Shown here: positions 47,468-59,928 of the stretch, piece after piece
Layout of the letters: each line of letters begins with the position of its first letter
Numbering within the stretch: the first letter of the stretch is position 1
Assembly (NCBI RefSeq): GCF_003667315.2
Contig: NZ_RCTZ02000010.1
Location: forward strand, 101,830-165,829
DNA length: 64,000 nucleotides
DNA from: Tropicibacter alexandrii
Lineage (GTDB): Bacteria; Pseudomonadota; Alphaproteobacteria; Rhodobacterales; Rhodobacteraceae
Direction: 5' to 3'
Position numbers and translations under genes: made by a program
Notes under the pieces: model-generated
What the model was told of the DNA's origin: nothing
Seen by the model: only the letters and a program-made list of their open reading frames with translations
The model's database searches: none

Positions 47468-48850
47468 ATGCCGCATTACCGAACGACCTTGGGCGGGGAA
47501 CAGCACCGCTTTGACACGCTGGCCGAGGTCATGGCCAAGGCCACGCCCGCGCGGTCCGGCGATGCGCTCGCGGGCGTGATCGCCGAAACGGATGTGGACC
47601 GCGTTGCTGCGCAGATGGTGCTGGCCGACCTCCCGCTTGATCTGTTCCTGACCGAGGCGCTGGTCCCCTACGAGACCGACGATGTCACCCGGCTGATCCT
47701 CGACAGCCATGACGCGGCGGCCTTTGCGCCGGTCGCGCATATGACCGTCGGGCAGTTCCGCGACTGGCTGCTGTCCGATGCCGCGACGCCCTCCGTGCTG
47801 CGCGCGCTGGCACCGGGGCTGACGCCGGAAATGATCGCGGCCGTGTCCAAGCTGATGCGCAACCGCGACCTGATTTCGGTCGCGCGCAAGGTCGAGGTCG
47901 TCACGGCGTTTCGATCAACACTGGGCCTGCCGGGGCGGATGGGCTCGCGCCTGCAACCCAACCACCCGGCGGACGACCTGCGCGGTATCGCCGCCTCGGT
48001 GCTGGACGGGCTGTCCTTTGCGGTGGGCGATGCTGTGATCGGCATCAACCCGGCCACCGACAACATCCCCACCGCCATGTCCCTGCTGCACATGCTCGAC
48101 GAATTGATCGGCACCTACGCGATCCCCACGCAAAGCTGCGTGCTGACCCATGTCACCAATTCCATAGAGATCATCGAGCGCGGCGCGCCCTTGGATCTGG
48201 TCTTTCAATCCGTGGCCGGGACGCAGGCCGCAAACGAGGGGTTCGGCGTCACCCTGCCCCTTTTGGCCGAGGCGCGCGATGCCGCCCTGTCGCTCAACCG
48301 GGGCACGGTGGGCCGCAACGTCATGTATTTCGAGACCGGTCAGGGCAGCGCCCTGTCGGCGGATGCCCATCATGGCATCGACCAGCAGACGCTGGAGGCG
48401 CGCGCCTATGCCGTCTGCCGCGCCTTCGACCCGTTGCTGGTCAACACCGTGGTCGGCTTCATCGGCCCGGAATACCTGTTTGACGGCAAGGAGATCATCC
48501 GCGCCGGGCTGGAGGACCATTTCTGCGGCAAGCTTCTGGGCCTGCCGATGGGCGTGGATGTCTGCTATACCAACCACGCCGAGGCCGATCAGAACGACAT
48601 GGACGTGCTGATGACCCTGCTGGCGGCGGCGCGGGCGCATTTCCTGATCGCCGTGCCGGGGGCGGATGACATCATGCTGAATTACCAAAGCCTGTCCTTC
48701 CATGACATCGCCTATCTGCGCAACGCGCTGGGCCTGAAGGCCGCGCCGGAATTCGAGGAATGGCTGGTGGCCATGGGGCTGGTGGACAGCAGCGGTTTGC
48801 TGGTCGAGAGCGGCGCCGGGGCGCAGCGCCTGCTGGAGCGTGCACCATGA
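47468..48850 (+). CDS. eutB: Ethanolamine ammonia-lyase large subunit
   Basis: Catalytic subunit of the adenosylcobalamin-dependent lyase that splits ethanolamine into acetaldehyde and ammonia; 460 residues. The start MPHYRTTLGGEQHRFD matches the family, and VYFETGQGSALSA-like block (MYFETGQGSALSADAHHG) and GVDVCYTNHAEADQNDMD mark the active site. An in-frame ATG at 47453 is possible. It overlaps eutC by 4 bases. No eutA reactivase or microcompartment genes are in the window. Confidence 0.95.
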   Translation: MPHYRTTLGGEQHRFDTLAEVMAKATPARSGDALAGVIAETDVDRVAAQMVLADLPLDLFLTEALVPYETDDVTRLILDSHDAAAFAPVAHMTVGQFRDWLLSDAATPSVLRALAPGLTPEMIAAVSKLMRNRDLISVARKVEVVTAFRSTLGLPGRMGSRLQPNHPADDLRGIAASVLDGLSFAVGDAVIGINPATDNIPTAMSLLHMLDELIGTYAIPTQSCVLTHVTNSIEIIERGAPLDLVFQSVAGTQAANEGFGVTLPLLAEARDAALSLNRGTVGRNVMYFETGQGSALSADAHHGIDQQTLEARAYAVCRAFDPLLVNTVVGFIGPEYLFDGKEIIRAGLEDHFCGKLLGLPMGVDVCYTNHAEADQNDMDVLMTLLAAARAHFLIAVPGADDIMLNYQSLSFHDIAYLRNALGLKAAPEFEEWLVAMGLVDSSGLLVESGAGAQRLLERAP

Positions 48851-49587
48851 GCGATATCGCCAAGGACCCATGGGCGCGTCTGCGCGCCGCGACACCCGCT
48901 CGCATCGCGCTGGGGCGGTCGGGCGCGGGCCTGCCGACGCAGGCCAATCTGGCCTTTCAATTTGCCCATGCCCGCGCGCGGGACGCAGTGCATTCGGCGC
49001 TGGATGTCGATCGGTTGGTGGCCGATCTGGGCGATCTGCCGGTGATCCGCACCCGCTCGGCGGTGCCGGACCGGGCCAGCTACCTGCGGCGACCGGATCT
49101 TGGACGGACACTCGCCGAAGGCGAGGCCGCGCACCTGCCCTGCAGCCCCTGCGATGTGCTCTTCGTGATTGCCGACGGGCTGTCTGCGGCGGCGGTGCAG
49201 GCCCATGCCGCGCCGGTCATCCACGCCACCCTGCTCCGGCTCAAGGGCCTGACCTGCGGGCCGATCGTCATCGCCGAACAGGCCCGCGTTGCCATCGGCG
49301 ACCAGATCGGGACAGCCATCGGCGCGCGGCTGACCGTGCTGCTGGTGGGCGAACGTCCGGGCCTGACCGTGGCCGACAGCCTTGGCGCCTACCTGACCTT
49401 CGGCCCCAAACCCGGCACCCGCGACAGTGCCCGCAACTGCCTGTCCAACATCCACGGCCAAGGCGGCATGAGCCATGACCGCGCCGCCGACAAGATCGCG
49501 TGGCTGGCGCGCGCGGCGCTCAAGCTGGGTCTGACCGGGACCGGTCTGAAGGAAGATGCCGATGTCAGCCCGTTGCTTCCGGACTGA
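48847..49587 (+). CDS. eutC: Ethanolamine ammonia-lyase small subunit
   Basis: B12-binding small subunit, 246 residues, beginning MSDIAKDPWARLRAATPARI and containing the SxTGxxxxTxxxLxFQxxHARARDAVH-type block (LGRSGAGLPTQANLAFQFAH) and the C-terminal CLSNIHGQGGMSHDRAA. It starts inside the eutB stop codon. It probably forms a dodecamer with EutB. No repressor is encoded nearby. Confidence 0.95.
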   Translation: MSDIAKDPWARLRAATPARIALGRSGAGLPTQANLAFQFAHARARDAVHSALDVDRLVADLGDLPVIRTRSAVPDRASYLRRPDLGRTLAEGEAAHLPCSPCDVLFVIADGLSAAAVQAHAAPVIHATLLRLKGLTCGPIVIAEQARVAIGDQIGTAIGARLTVLLVGERPGLTVADSLGAYLTFGPKPGTRDSARNCLSNIHGQGGMSHDRAADKIAWLARAALKLGLTGTGLKEDADVSPLLPD

Positions 49588-49614
49588 CGGCCTGTGGTCA
49601 CCCGACTGCCCAGC

Positions 49615-50376
49615 CTACTCGGCGACGACGATGCGCGTATTCCACGCCGCGCACGCGGCGGCGAGGTCGGCGGGCATCGGGCGATCGGTAAAGAACGTGT
49701 CGATCTCGGCCAGCGAGGCGATCCGCGCGGGCGCGCTGCGCGACAGCTTGGTCTGATCCGCCACGAGGAAGGTCTTGCGCGACTGCCGCAGGATCGCTTG
49801 GCTGACGCTGACCTCCTGAATGTCGAAATCGAGCAGATCGCCATCGCGGTCCAGCGCCGAACAGCCGATCACCGCTAGGTCGAACTTGAACTGGCGGATC
49901 GTTCCGGCGGCGAGGTTGCCGACAAGGCCGCCATCGGCGCGCCGCAACTGGCCACCGGTCACGATGATCTCGCAATTGCTGTTCCCGGCGAGGATGTTGG
50001 CGACGTTCATGTTGTTCGTCACGACCATCAGGTTCTCGTGGCGCATCAGTTCTTCGGCGACGGCCTCGGTCGAGGTGCCGATATTGAGAAACAGCGAAAT
50101 GCTGTCGGGGATCTCGGCGGCGCAAGCCCGGGCAATGGCGCGCTTGGCTTCGGGATTCAGGCTGCGGCGTTCCTCGTAGCCGATATTCGTCGTGCCCGAG
50201 GGCAGGACGGCGCCACCATGGACCCGCTCCAGCCGTCCCGCATCCGCAAGGTCGGTCAGGTCGCGGCGGATGGTCTGCAAGGTCACGCCGAAATGCTGGG
50301 CCAGCCCGTCGACCGTGACCTTGCCCTCGCGACGCGCGATTTCGAGGATTTCCGGGTGGCGGAACGTTTGCGACAT
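49615..50376 (-). CDS. glpR: DeoR-family glycerol repressor GlpR
   Basis: DeoR-type repressor of 253 residues: N-terminal winged helix (EILEIARREGKVTVDGLAQH onward, RRDLTDLADAGRLERVHGG) and the C-terminal sugar-phosphate-binding domain. It binds glycerol-3-phosphate in the family. Divergent from glpD across a 254-base region that contains AT-rich direct repeats. The start at 50376 (MSQTFRHPEI) was chosen because it begins at the DNA-binding domain. Confidence 0.93.
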   Translation of the reverse strand: MSQTFRHPEILEIARREGKVTVDGLAQHFGVTLQTIRRDLTDLADAGRLERVHGGAVLPSGTTNIGYEERRSLNPEAKRAIARACAAEIPDSISLFLNIGTSTEAVAEELMRHENLMVVTNNMNVANILAGNSNCEIIVTGGQLRRADGGLVGNLAAGTIRQFKFDLAVIGCSALDRDGDLLDFDIQEVSVSQAILRQSRKTFLVADQTKLSRSAPARIASLAEIDTFFTDRPMPADLAAACAAWNTRIVVAE

Positions 50377-50462
50377 GGAAGACCTTTCGACGATCCCGAA
50401 TGGGCGGGCGGATGAACGCGTTCCCGCGCAAATCTGGTCAAAAGCGAACATCAAGGCAAATA

Positions 50463-50480
50463 TTTTTTCCGTTTTTTCCG
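50463..50480. promoter_or_regulatory. Tandem TTTTTTCCG repeat, candidate GlpR operator
   Basis: Two exact 9-base units TTTTTTCCG are adjacent between glpR and glpD. DeoR-type repressors bind short direct repeats, so this is a candidate operator that could act on both genes. Confidence 0.45.
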
Positions 50481-50548
50481 AGCGAGGCGCGATTCGCTGC
50501 CATCGTCACGGGATTATCGCGCTGATTTCTCACGATTTTCCAAATACC

Positions 50549-50570
50549 GAACAAAAACGAAAACAAACGC
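50549..50570 (+). promoter_or_regulatory. AACGAAAAC-type site upstream of glpD
   Basis: The segment contains ACAAAAACGAAAACAAACG, an AC-repeat-like run with AAACG/AAAAC units 60-80 bases upstream of the glpD start. Its base composition resembles DeoR/GlpR sites in other alphaproteobacteria. Low confidence. Confidence 0.35.
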
Positions 50571-50630
50571 TTGCCAGGTGAAGCCGGTTTTGTCACAAAC
50601 ATGATGCAAACGCGCTTGGAGGAGAATCGC

Positions 50631-52229
50631 GTGGGACATTCCAGAACGGACACGCCTCTTGACCTGTTCATCATTGGTGGCGGCATCAATGGATGCGGCA
50701 TCGCCCGTGATGCGGCCGGGCGTGGGCTGTCAGTCGGCTTGGCCGAAATGAACGATCTGGCTTCGGCCACGTCCTCGGCCTCGACCAAGCTGTTTCACGG
50801 TGGCCTGCGCTATCTCGAATATTTCGAATTCCGGCTGGTGCGCGAGGCATTGATCGAGCGGGAAACCCTGCTGCGCGCAATGCCCCATATCAGCTGGCCG
50901 ATGCGTTTTGTCTTGCCTTATCATAAAGATATGCGCTTCGAGGCGGACACTCCCACCTCTCGTCTGCTGAGCTTTGCCATGCCGTGGATGAAGGGGCGCC
51001 GCCCCGCTTGGCTGATCCGCCTCGGGTTGTTCCTGTACGACCACCTCGGCGGGCGCGAGATCCTGCCCGGCACGAAAACCCGCGACCTGACCGGCACGGT
51101 CGAAGGCGCGCCGCTGAAGGACCACTTTGCCAAGGCCTACGAGTATTCCGACTGCTGGGTCGAGGATTCCCGGCTGGTCGTCCTGAATGCCCGCGATGCC
51201 GAGGCCCGCGGTGCCCGCATCATGACGCGCACACAAGTGATCAGTGCGGCTTGCGAAAATGGCCTATGGCGCGTTGAAACACGCAATACCGAAAACAATC
51301 AGGTGCAGACCCACTATGCCCGCATGCTGGTCAATGCCGGAGGCCCATGGGTCGGCGACATCATCCAGAGCAAGGTGCGCCTGAACTCGCGCGAGGGCGT
51401 GCGGCTGGTGCGCGGCAGCCATATCGTGACCCGCAAGCTCTATGACCACGACAAGTGCTATTTCTTTCAGGGAACCGACGGGCGCATCATCTTTGCCATT
51501 CCCTACGAGACGGACTTTACCCTGATCGGCACGACGGATGCCGAACATGCCGATCCCGCGCAACGCCCCGAATGCACCCCCGAAGAGCAGGACTACCTGC
51601 TGAACTTCGCCAACCAGTATTTCAAGCAGGCCTTGAGCCGCGATGACGTGGTCTGGACCTATTCCGGGGTACGTCCGCTCTATGATGACGGGGCCAGCAG
51701 CGCGACCGCCGCAACGCGGGATTACACGCTGAAGGTCGATACCAGCGCGGGCGCCCCGGTGCTCAACATCTTTGGCGGCAAGATCACCACCTATCGCCGC
51801 CTCGCGGAAAGCGCGCTGAACAAGATCGGCGAGCACCTGACCGTGTCCAAGGGAACATGGACCGCCAAAGCCCCCCTGCCCGGCGGGGATTTCCCGGTCG
51901 ACGGCGTGGATGACCTGATCACTGGCTTGCGCGATCGCTATCCCTTTCTCACCGCGTTCTGGGCGAAGCGTTTGGTGCGGGCCTACGGTACCCAAGCCAC
52001 CGATATTCTGGGCGACGCCAGCCAAGCCGCTGATCTTGGGCGCGATTTCGGTGCGACCCTGACCGGGACGGAAGTCACCTGGTTGATGAAAAACGAATAC
52101 GCGCGCACGGCAGAAGATATCATCTGGCGTCGCAACAAGCTAGGGTTGCGCATGACGCCCGGGCAGATCGACGCGCTGAACGACTGGATGGCGCACCATC
52201 GCCAGGCGTCCCCCGCCGCGGCGGAATGA
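50631..52229 (+). CDS. glpD: Glycerol-3-phosphate dehydrogenase, aerobic
   Basis: FAD-dependent membrane-associated enzyme that oxidises glycerol-3-phosphate to dihydroxyacetone phosphate and feeds the quinone pool; 532 residues. The FAD motif IIGGGINGCGIARDA is near the N-terminus, and GGKITTYRRLAE marks the C-terminal FAD region. The start is a GTG at 50631 (VGHSRTDTPLDL): a GGAGGAG lies six bases upstream, whereas the ATG codons at 50601 and 50604 have no SD. First gene of the transport operon. Confidence 0.94.
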   Translation: MGHSRTDTPLDLFIIGGGINGCGIARDAAGRGLSVGLAEMNDLASATSSASTKLFHGGLRYLEYFEFRLVREALIERETLLRAMPHISWPMRFVLPYHKDMRFEADTPTSRLLSFAMPWMKGRRPAWLIRLGLFLYDHLGGREILPGTKTRDLTGTVEGAPLKDHFAKAYEYSDCWVEDSRLVVLNARDAEARGARIMTRTQVISAACENGLWRVETRNTENNQVQTHYARMLVNAGGPWVGDIIQSKVRLNSREGVRLVRGSHIVTRKLYDHDKCYFFQGTDGRIIFAIPYETDFTLIGTTDAEHADPAQRPECTPEEQDYLLNFANQYFKQALSRDDVVWTYSGVRPLYDDGASSATAATRDYTLKVDTSAGAPVLNIFGGKITTYRRLAESALNKIGEHLTVSKGTWTAKAPLPGGDFPVDGVDDLITGLRDRYPFLTAFWAKRLVRAYGTQATDILGDASQAADLGRDFGATLTGTEVTWLMKNEYARTAEDIIWRRNKLGLRMTPGQIDALNDWMAHHRQASPAAAE

Positions 52230-52242
52230 GGAGGAGTATTCG

Positions 52243-53331
52243 ATGACGCTGGAATTGAAAGGCGTTTCAAAGACCGTCGAGGGGCAGGCTCATATCTACC
52301 CAACCGACCTGACGCTGGAAAAGGGCACGATGAACGTGCTGCTGGGGCCGACCCTGTCGGGCAAGACCTCACTGATGCGGCTGATGGCCGGGCTGGACGT
52401 GCCTGCGACGGGCAAGGTGATCTGGAACGGCACGAATGTGACCGGCCAGCGCGTGCAGGACCGCAAGGTCGCTATGGTTTACCAGCAGTTCATCAACTAC
52501 CCGTCGATGACCGTCTATGACAACATTGCCTCGCCGATGAAGCTGATGGGCGTGGACAAGGCCGAGATCGACCGCCGCGTGCGCGAGACCGCCGAGATGA
52601 TGAAGCTGACCCCGATGCTGGAGCGCAAGCCGCTGGAGCTTTCGGGCGGGCAGCAACAGCGCTGCGCCTTGGCCCGCGCGCTGGTCAAGAATGCCGGGCT
52701 GGTGCTGCTGGACGAGCCTCTGGCGAACCTCGACTACAAGCTGCGCGAGGAATTGCGCGTCGAGATTCCGAAAATATTCGAAGCCTCCGGCTCGATTTTC
52801 GTCTACGCCACGACCGAACCCGAAGAGGCGCTGCTGCTGGGCGGCAATGTCGCGACCCTGTCAGAAGGGCGCATCACCCAGTTCGGCCCCACGCCCTCGG
52901 TCTATCGTCAGCCGGTGGATGCCACGACGGCGCGCGTGTTCTCCGATCCGCCGATGAACTTCCTGCAAATCTCCAAGACCGGCAACCGCATCATGTTCGG
53001 CGACGGACAAAGCGCGCCGGCCACGGGCAAGATCGCCGAACTGGCGGACGGGCGCTATCAGGCGGGCTTCCGCCCCAACCACCTTGAAATCGGGCAACAC
53101 GCGGCTGACGCGATGGAATTCCGCACCCGCCTGAACGTCACCGAACTGACCGGATCCGAGACCTTCGTGCATCTCGACCACCATGGCGAGCGCTGGGTCG
53201 GCCTGATCCACGGCGTACACGACCTGACCTTGGGCGCGGAGCTGAGCGTCTGGCTGGACCCGCGCCATGTCTACATTTTCGGCGAAGACGGCAAGCTGGT
53301 GGCCCCCGCCGCCTACGCGCTTGCGGCCTGA
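52243..53331 (+). CDS. glpS: Glycerol ABC transporter ATPase GlpS, atypical Walker A
   Basis: First ATPase of the glycerol importer, 362 residues with a C-terminal TOBE-like domain. Walker A is GPTLSGKT (residues 35-42), which has Leu38 in place of the usual second Gly. The signature LSGGQ (133-137) and Walker B LVLLDEP (153-159) are intact, but the H-loop position is Thr191 (ATTEPEEA), not His. It therefore lacks key catalytic residues of its own ATP site. Pairs with GlpT. Confidence 0.9.
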   Translation: MTLELKGVSKTVEGQAHIYPTDLTLEKGTMNVLLGPTLSGKTSLMRLMAGLDVPATGKVIWNGTNVTGQRVQDRKVAMVYQQFINYPSMTVYDNIASPMKLMGVDKAEIDRRVRETAEMMKLTPMLERKPLELSGGQQQRCALARALVKNAGLVLLDEPLANLDYKLREELRVEIPKIFEASGSIFVYATTEPEEALLLGGNVATLSEGRITQFGPTPSVYRQPVDATTARVFSDPPMNFLQISKTGNRIMFGDGQSAPATGKIAELADGRYQAGFRPNHLEIGQHAADAMEFRTRLNVTELTGSETFVHLDHHGERWVGLIHGVHDLTLGAELSVWLDPRHVYIFGEDGKLVAPAAYALAA

Positions 53332-53342
53332 GGGAGGGGACC

Positions 53343-54419
53343 ATGGCCAAGATCACACTGGATAACCTTGCGCATTCCTACCTGCCGAACCCGGCCAGCG
53401 AGGATGACTTTGCGCTGAAGGAATTGAACCACGACTGGGACGACGGTGCGGCCTACGCGCTGCTGGGGTCGTCGGGCTGCGGCAAGTCCACGCTGCTCAA
53501 CATCATCTCGGGGCTGCTGCACCCGTCTCAGGGCCGCATCCTGTTCGACGGCAAGGACGTGACCCACGCGCCCACCGCCGCGCGCAATATCGCGCAGGTG
53601 TTCCAGTTCCCGGTCGTCTACGACACGATGACCGTGCACGACAACCTCGCCTTCCCGCTGCGCAACCGGGGCCGGGACGAGGCCTATGTGGCTGAACGCG
53701 TTCAGGAAATCGCCCGGATGATCGGCATGGAGGACATGCTGAAGAAAAAGGCGCGCGGGCTGACGGCGGATGCCAAGCAAAAGATCAGCCTCGGCCGGGG
53801 CATGGTCCGCAAGGACGTGAACGCGCTCTTGTTTGATGAGCCGCTGACGGTGATCGACCCCCACATGAAATGGGAGCTGCGCACCCAGTTGAAAAAGCTG
53901 CATCACGATTTCGGCCACACGATGATCTACGTGACCCACGACCAGACAGAGGCGCTGACCTTCGCCGACAAGGTGGTGGTCATGTATGATGGCCGCGTCG
54001 TTCAGATCGGCACGCCCGAGGAACTGTTCGAGCGGCCCGAACATACCTTTGTCGGCTATTTCATCGGCTCGCCCGGCATGAACGTGATCCCGGCGCGGAT
54101 CGACGGGAACAAGGCCTATGTCAACGGCTCCTATGTGCAGCTTGCGCAGGGCTACAAGCCGCTGGATGGCAAGGTCGAGATCGGCGTGCGTCCGGAATTC
54201 GCGCGCCTCAGCCAGTCCGAGGGCCTGCCCGTCAAGGTACGCCGCATCGAGGATGTGGGCCGCCACAAGATCGTCCGGGCCGAGTTCTTTGGCACCGACA
54301 TCAACATCATCGCCGGCGAGGACGATCACGTGAGCGCGGACATGAACCGCGTCACCTTCGATGCGGCGCATGTGAACGTCTACGCCAATGACTGGCGTGT
54401 CCCGGGGGAGGCCGCGTGA
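53343..54419 (+). CDS. glpT: Glycerol ABC transporter ATPase GlpT, atypical signature
   Basis: Second ATPase of the importer, 358 residues. Walker A GSSGCGKS (residues 42-49), Walker B LLFDEP and the switch His199 (VTHDQTEA) are canonical, but the signature LSGGQ is replaced by LTADAKQ (140-146). With GlpS it should form one degenerate and one consensus ATP site. Its TGA overlaps a 44-codon gene. Named GlpT by the rhizobial nomenclature; it is unrelated to the E. coli GlpT permease. Confidence 0.9.
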   Translation: MAKITLDNLAHSYLPNPASEDDFALKELNHDWDDGAAYALLGSSGCGKSTLLNIISGLLHPSQGRILFDGKDVTHAPTAARNIAQVFQFPVVYDTMTVHDNLAFPLRNRGRDEAYVAERVQEIARMIGMEDMLKKKARGLTADAKQKISLGRGMVRKDVNALLFDEPLTVIDPHMKWELRTQLKKLHHDFGHTMIYVTHDQTEALTFADKVVVMYDGRVVQIGTPEELFERPEHTFVGYFIGSPGMNVIPARIDGNKAYVNGSYVQLAQGYKPLDGKVEIGVRPEFARLSQSEGLPVKVRRIEDVGRHKIVRAEFFGTDINIIAGEDDHVSADMNRVTFDAAHVNVYANDWRVPGEAA

Positions 54420-54553
54420 TGGAGGGCCGTCCGATCCTGACACCGCAACAGATCATGGAACGCCAGATCCGGTTGATTGACCGTTTTCTCGATCAGGCCT
54501 CCGAGCAAACCGTGCGCCCTGTGGCGCCATCGTCCGGGGAGGGGGCGAGCTGA
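54419..54553 (+). CDS. 44-residue protein between glpT and glpP
   Basis: A short gene read from ATG 54419 to TGA 54553. Its start overlaps the glpT stop by one base and its stop overlaps the glpP start by one base (TGATG at both ends), so it sits exactly in the operon frame. The product has an amphipathic helix TPQQIMERQIRLIDRFLDQA and a Pro/Ser/Gly tail. No family is recognised. It may be a small regulator or a peripheral subunit of the transporter. The overlaps are the main evidence. Confidence 0.7.
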   Translation: MEGRPILTPQQIMERQIRLIDRFLDQASEQTVRPVAPSSGEGAS

Positions 54554-55422
54554 TGGAAAAGACAGTCAACCAAAAGGCATGGTTCCTTGTCCTGCCGGTG
54601 CTGCTGCTGGTGGCCTTTTCGGCGGTGATCCCGCTGATGACCGTGGTCAACTACTCGGTTCAGGACACGTTCGGGAACAACCAGTTCTTCTGGGCGGGCC
54701 TCGAATGGTTCAAGGAAATGCTCGAATCCGACCGCATGTGGGACGCGCTCGGGCGGCAGCTGATGTTCTCGGGGATCATCCTCGCCATCGAAATTCCGCT
54801 GGGCATCTTCGTGGCGCTGAACATGCCGAAATCGGGATTCTGGTCCTCGTTCTGCCTTGTGCTGATGTCGCTGCCGCTGCTGATCCCGTGGAACGTGGTC
54901 GGCACGATCTGGCAGATCTTTGGCCGCGTCGATATCGGCCTTCTGGGCTACACGCTGGACGCGCTGGGGATCAACTACAACTACACGCAGGATATTCTGG
55001 CCGCGTGGATCACCATCATCGTGATGGATGTCTGGCACTGGACCTCGCTTGTGGCGCTCTTGGCCTTTGCTGGTCTCAAGTCGATCCCCGACGCCTATTA
55101 CCAAGCGGCCAAGATCGATCAGGCGAGCCGCTGGAAGGTGTTCCGTTTCATCGAACTGCCCAAGATGATGGGCGTGTTGATGATCGCCATCCTGCTGCGC
55201 TTCATGGACAGTTTCATGATCTATACCGAGCCCTTCGTCGTCACCGGCGGTGGCCCCGGCAACGCCACGACCCTTCTGTCCATCGACCTCGTGAAGATGG
55301 CTTTGGGACAGTTCGACCTTGGCCCGGCGGCCGCCTTCAGCCTGATGTATTTCCTCGTGATCCTGCTGGTGAGCTGGGTGTTCTACACCGTGATGACGAA
55401 CCTCGACAAGAAGGGGATGTAA
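54553..55422 (+). CDS. glpP: Glycerol ABC transporter permease GlpP
   Basis: Inner-membrane permease of 289 residues, MalF-like, with about six spans and an EAA loop at SIPDAYYQAAKIDQASRWKV. First span at AWFLVLPVLLLVAFSAVIPL. Located in the glpSTPQ-DUF2160-V operon. The partner of GlpQ. Confidence 0.92.
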   Translation: MEKTVNQKAWFLVLPVLLLVAFSAVIPLMTVVNYSVQDTFGNNQFFWAGLEWFKEMLESDRMWDALGRQLMFSGIILAIEIPLGIFVALNMPKSGFWSSFCLVLMSLPLLIPWNVVGTIWQIFGRVDIGLLGYTLDALGINYNYTQDILAAWITIIVMDVWHWTSLVALLAFAGLKSIPDAYYQAAKIDQASRWKVFRFIELPKMMGVLMIAILLRFMDSFMIYTEPFVVTGGGPGNATTLLSIDLVKMALGQFDLGPAAAFSLMYFLVILLVSWVFYTVMTNLDKKGM

Positions 55423-55423
55423 G

Positions 55424-56290
<867 letters not shown>

Positions 56291-56314
56291 GTCTGAAGAA
56301 AGGGAGGACTTTCA

Positions 56315-56587
56315 ATGGACTGGATGGCATGGACCGGCCCGACCGCGATTTTCTTCGCCGTCATCGCCACGCTGCTGATCATCTTCACGGTGCTGGCGAT
56401 CAAGTTCCCGGAAACGCCCCGCACGGGCATCCTGCGGATCGAGACGACGCGCGGCGACCGGCTTTTCATCACCCTTCTCGGCTCGGCCTTCATCAATCTG
56501 GCCTGGCTCGGGATCATCGGCACGGCACAGCCCTGGGCGCTGGCCGTCTGCCTGATCTACGCCGCAGCGGTCTTCCGCTGGGTGTGA
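56315..56587 (+). CDS. glpU: DUF2160 small membrane protein of the glycerol transporter (GlpU)
   Basis: 90-residue protein with two or three hydrophobic segments (PTAIFFAVIATLLIIFTVLA and LFITLLGSAFINLAWLGII). DUF2160 proteins accompany GlpSTPQV transporters; their exact role is not established. The SD AAAGGGAGG is 7 bases upstream of the ATG. Confidence 0.88.
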   Translation: MDWMAWTGPTAIFFAVIATLLIIFTVLAIKFPETPRTGILRIETTRGDRLFITLLGSAFINLAWLGIIGTAQPWALAVCLIYAAAVFRWV

Positions 56588-56593
56588 GTACCC

Positions 56594-56614
56594 GTCCCGG
56601 CCCCGCGCCGGGAC
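56594..56614. other. Intercistronic hairpin before glpV
   Basis: GTCCCGG (56594-56600) and CCGGGAC (56608-56614) form a stem between the DUF2160 gene and glpV. There is no T tract. It probably stabilises or separates the abundant binding-protein message. Confidence 0.45.
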
Positions 56615-56644
56615 AAGAATAAGGTTCACTAAGGGAGGAAACCA

Positions 56645-58357
<1,713 letters not shown>

Positions 58358-58366
58358 TTCCTCCCC

Positions 58367-58405
58367 GACCGGGGCCCGTTCGGGCCTCGGTCACCTCCCT
58401 TTTTC
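58367..58405 (+). terminator. Attenuator-type terminator between glpV and glpK
   Basis: GACCGGGGCCC pairs with GGGCCTCGGTC around a GTTC loop (11-base stem, one G-U pair, 58367-58392), followed by ACCTCCCTTTTT. It may reduce readthrough so that glpK is less abundant than glpV. Confidence 0.6.
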
Positions 58406-58449
58406 CCACAATCCGACCCAAACCAAATCGCTTTGCAGGAGAGGCGGTC

Positions 58450-59928
<1,479 letters not shown>

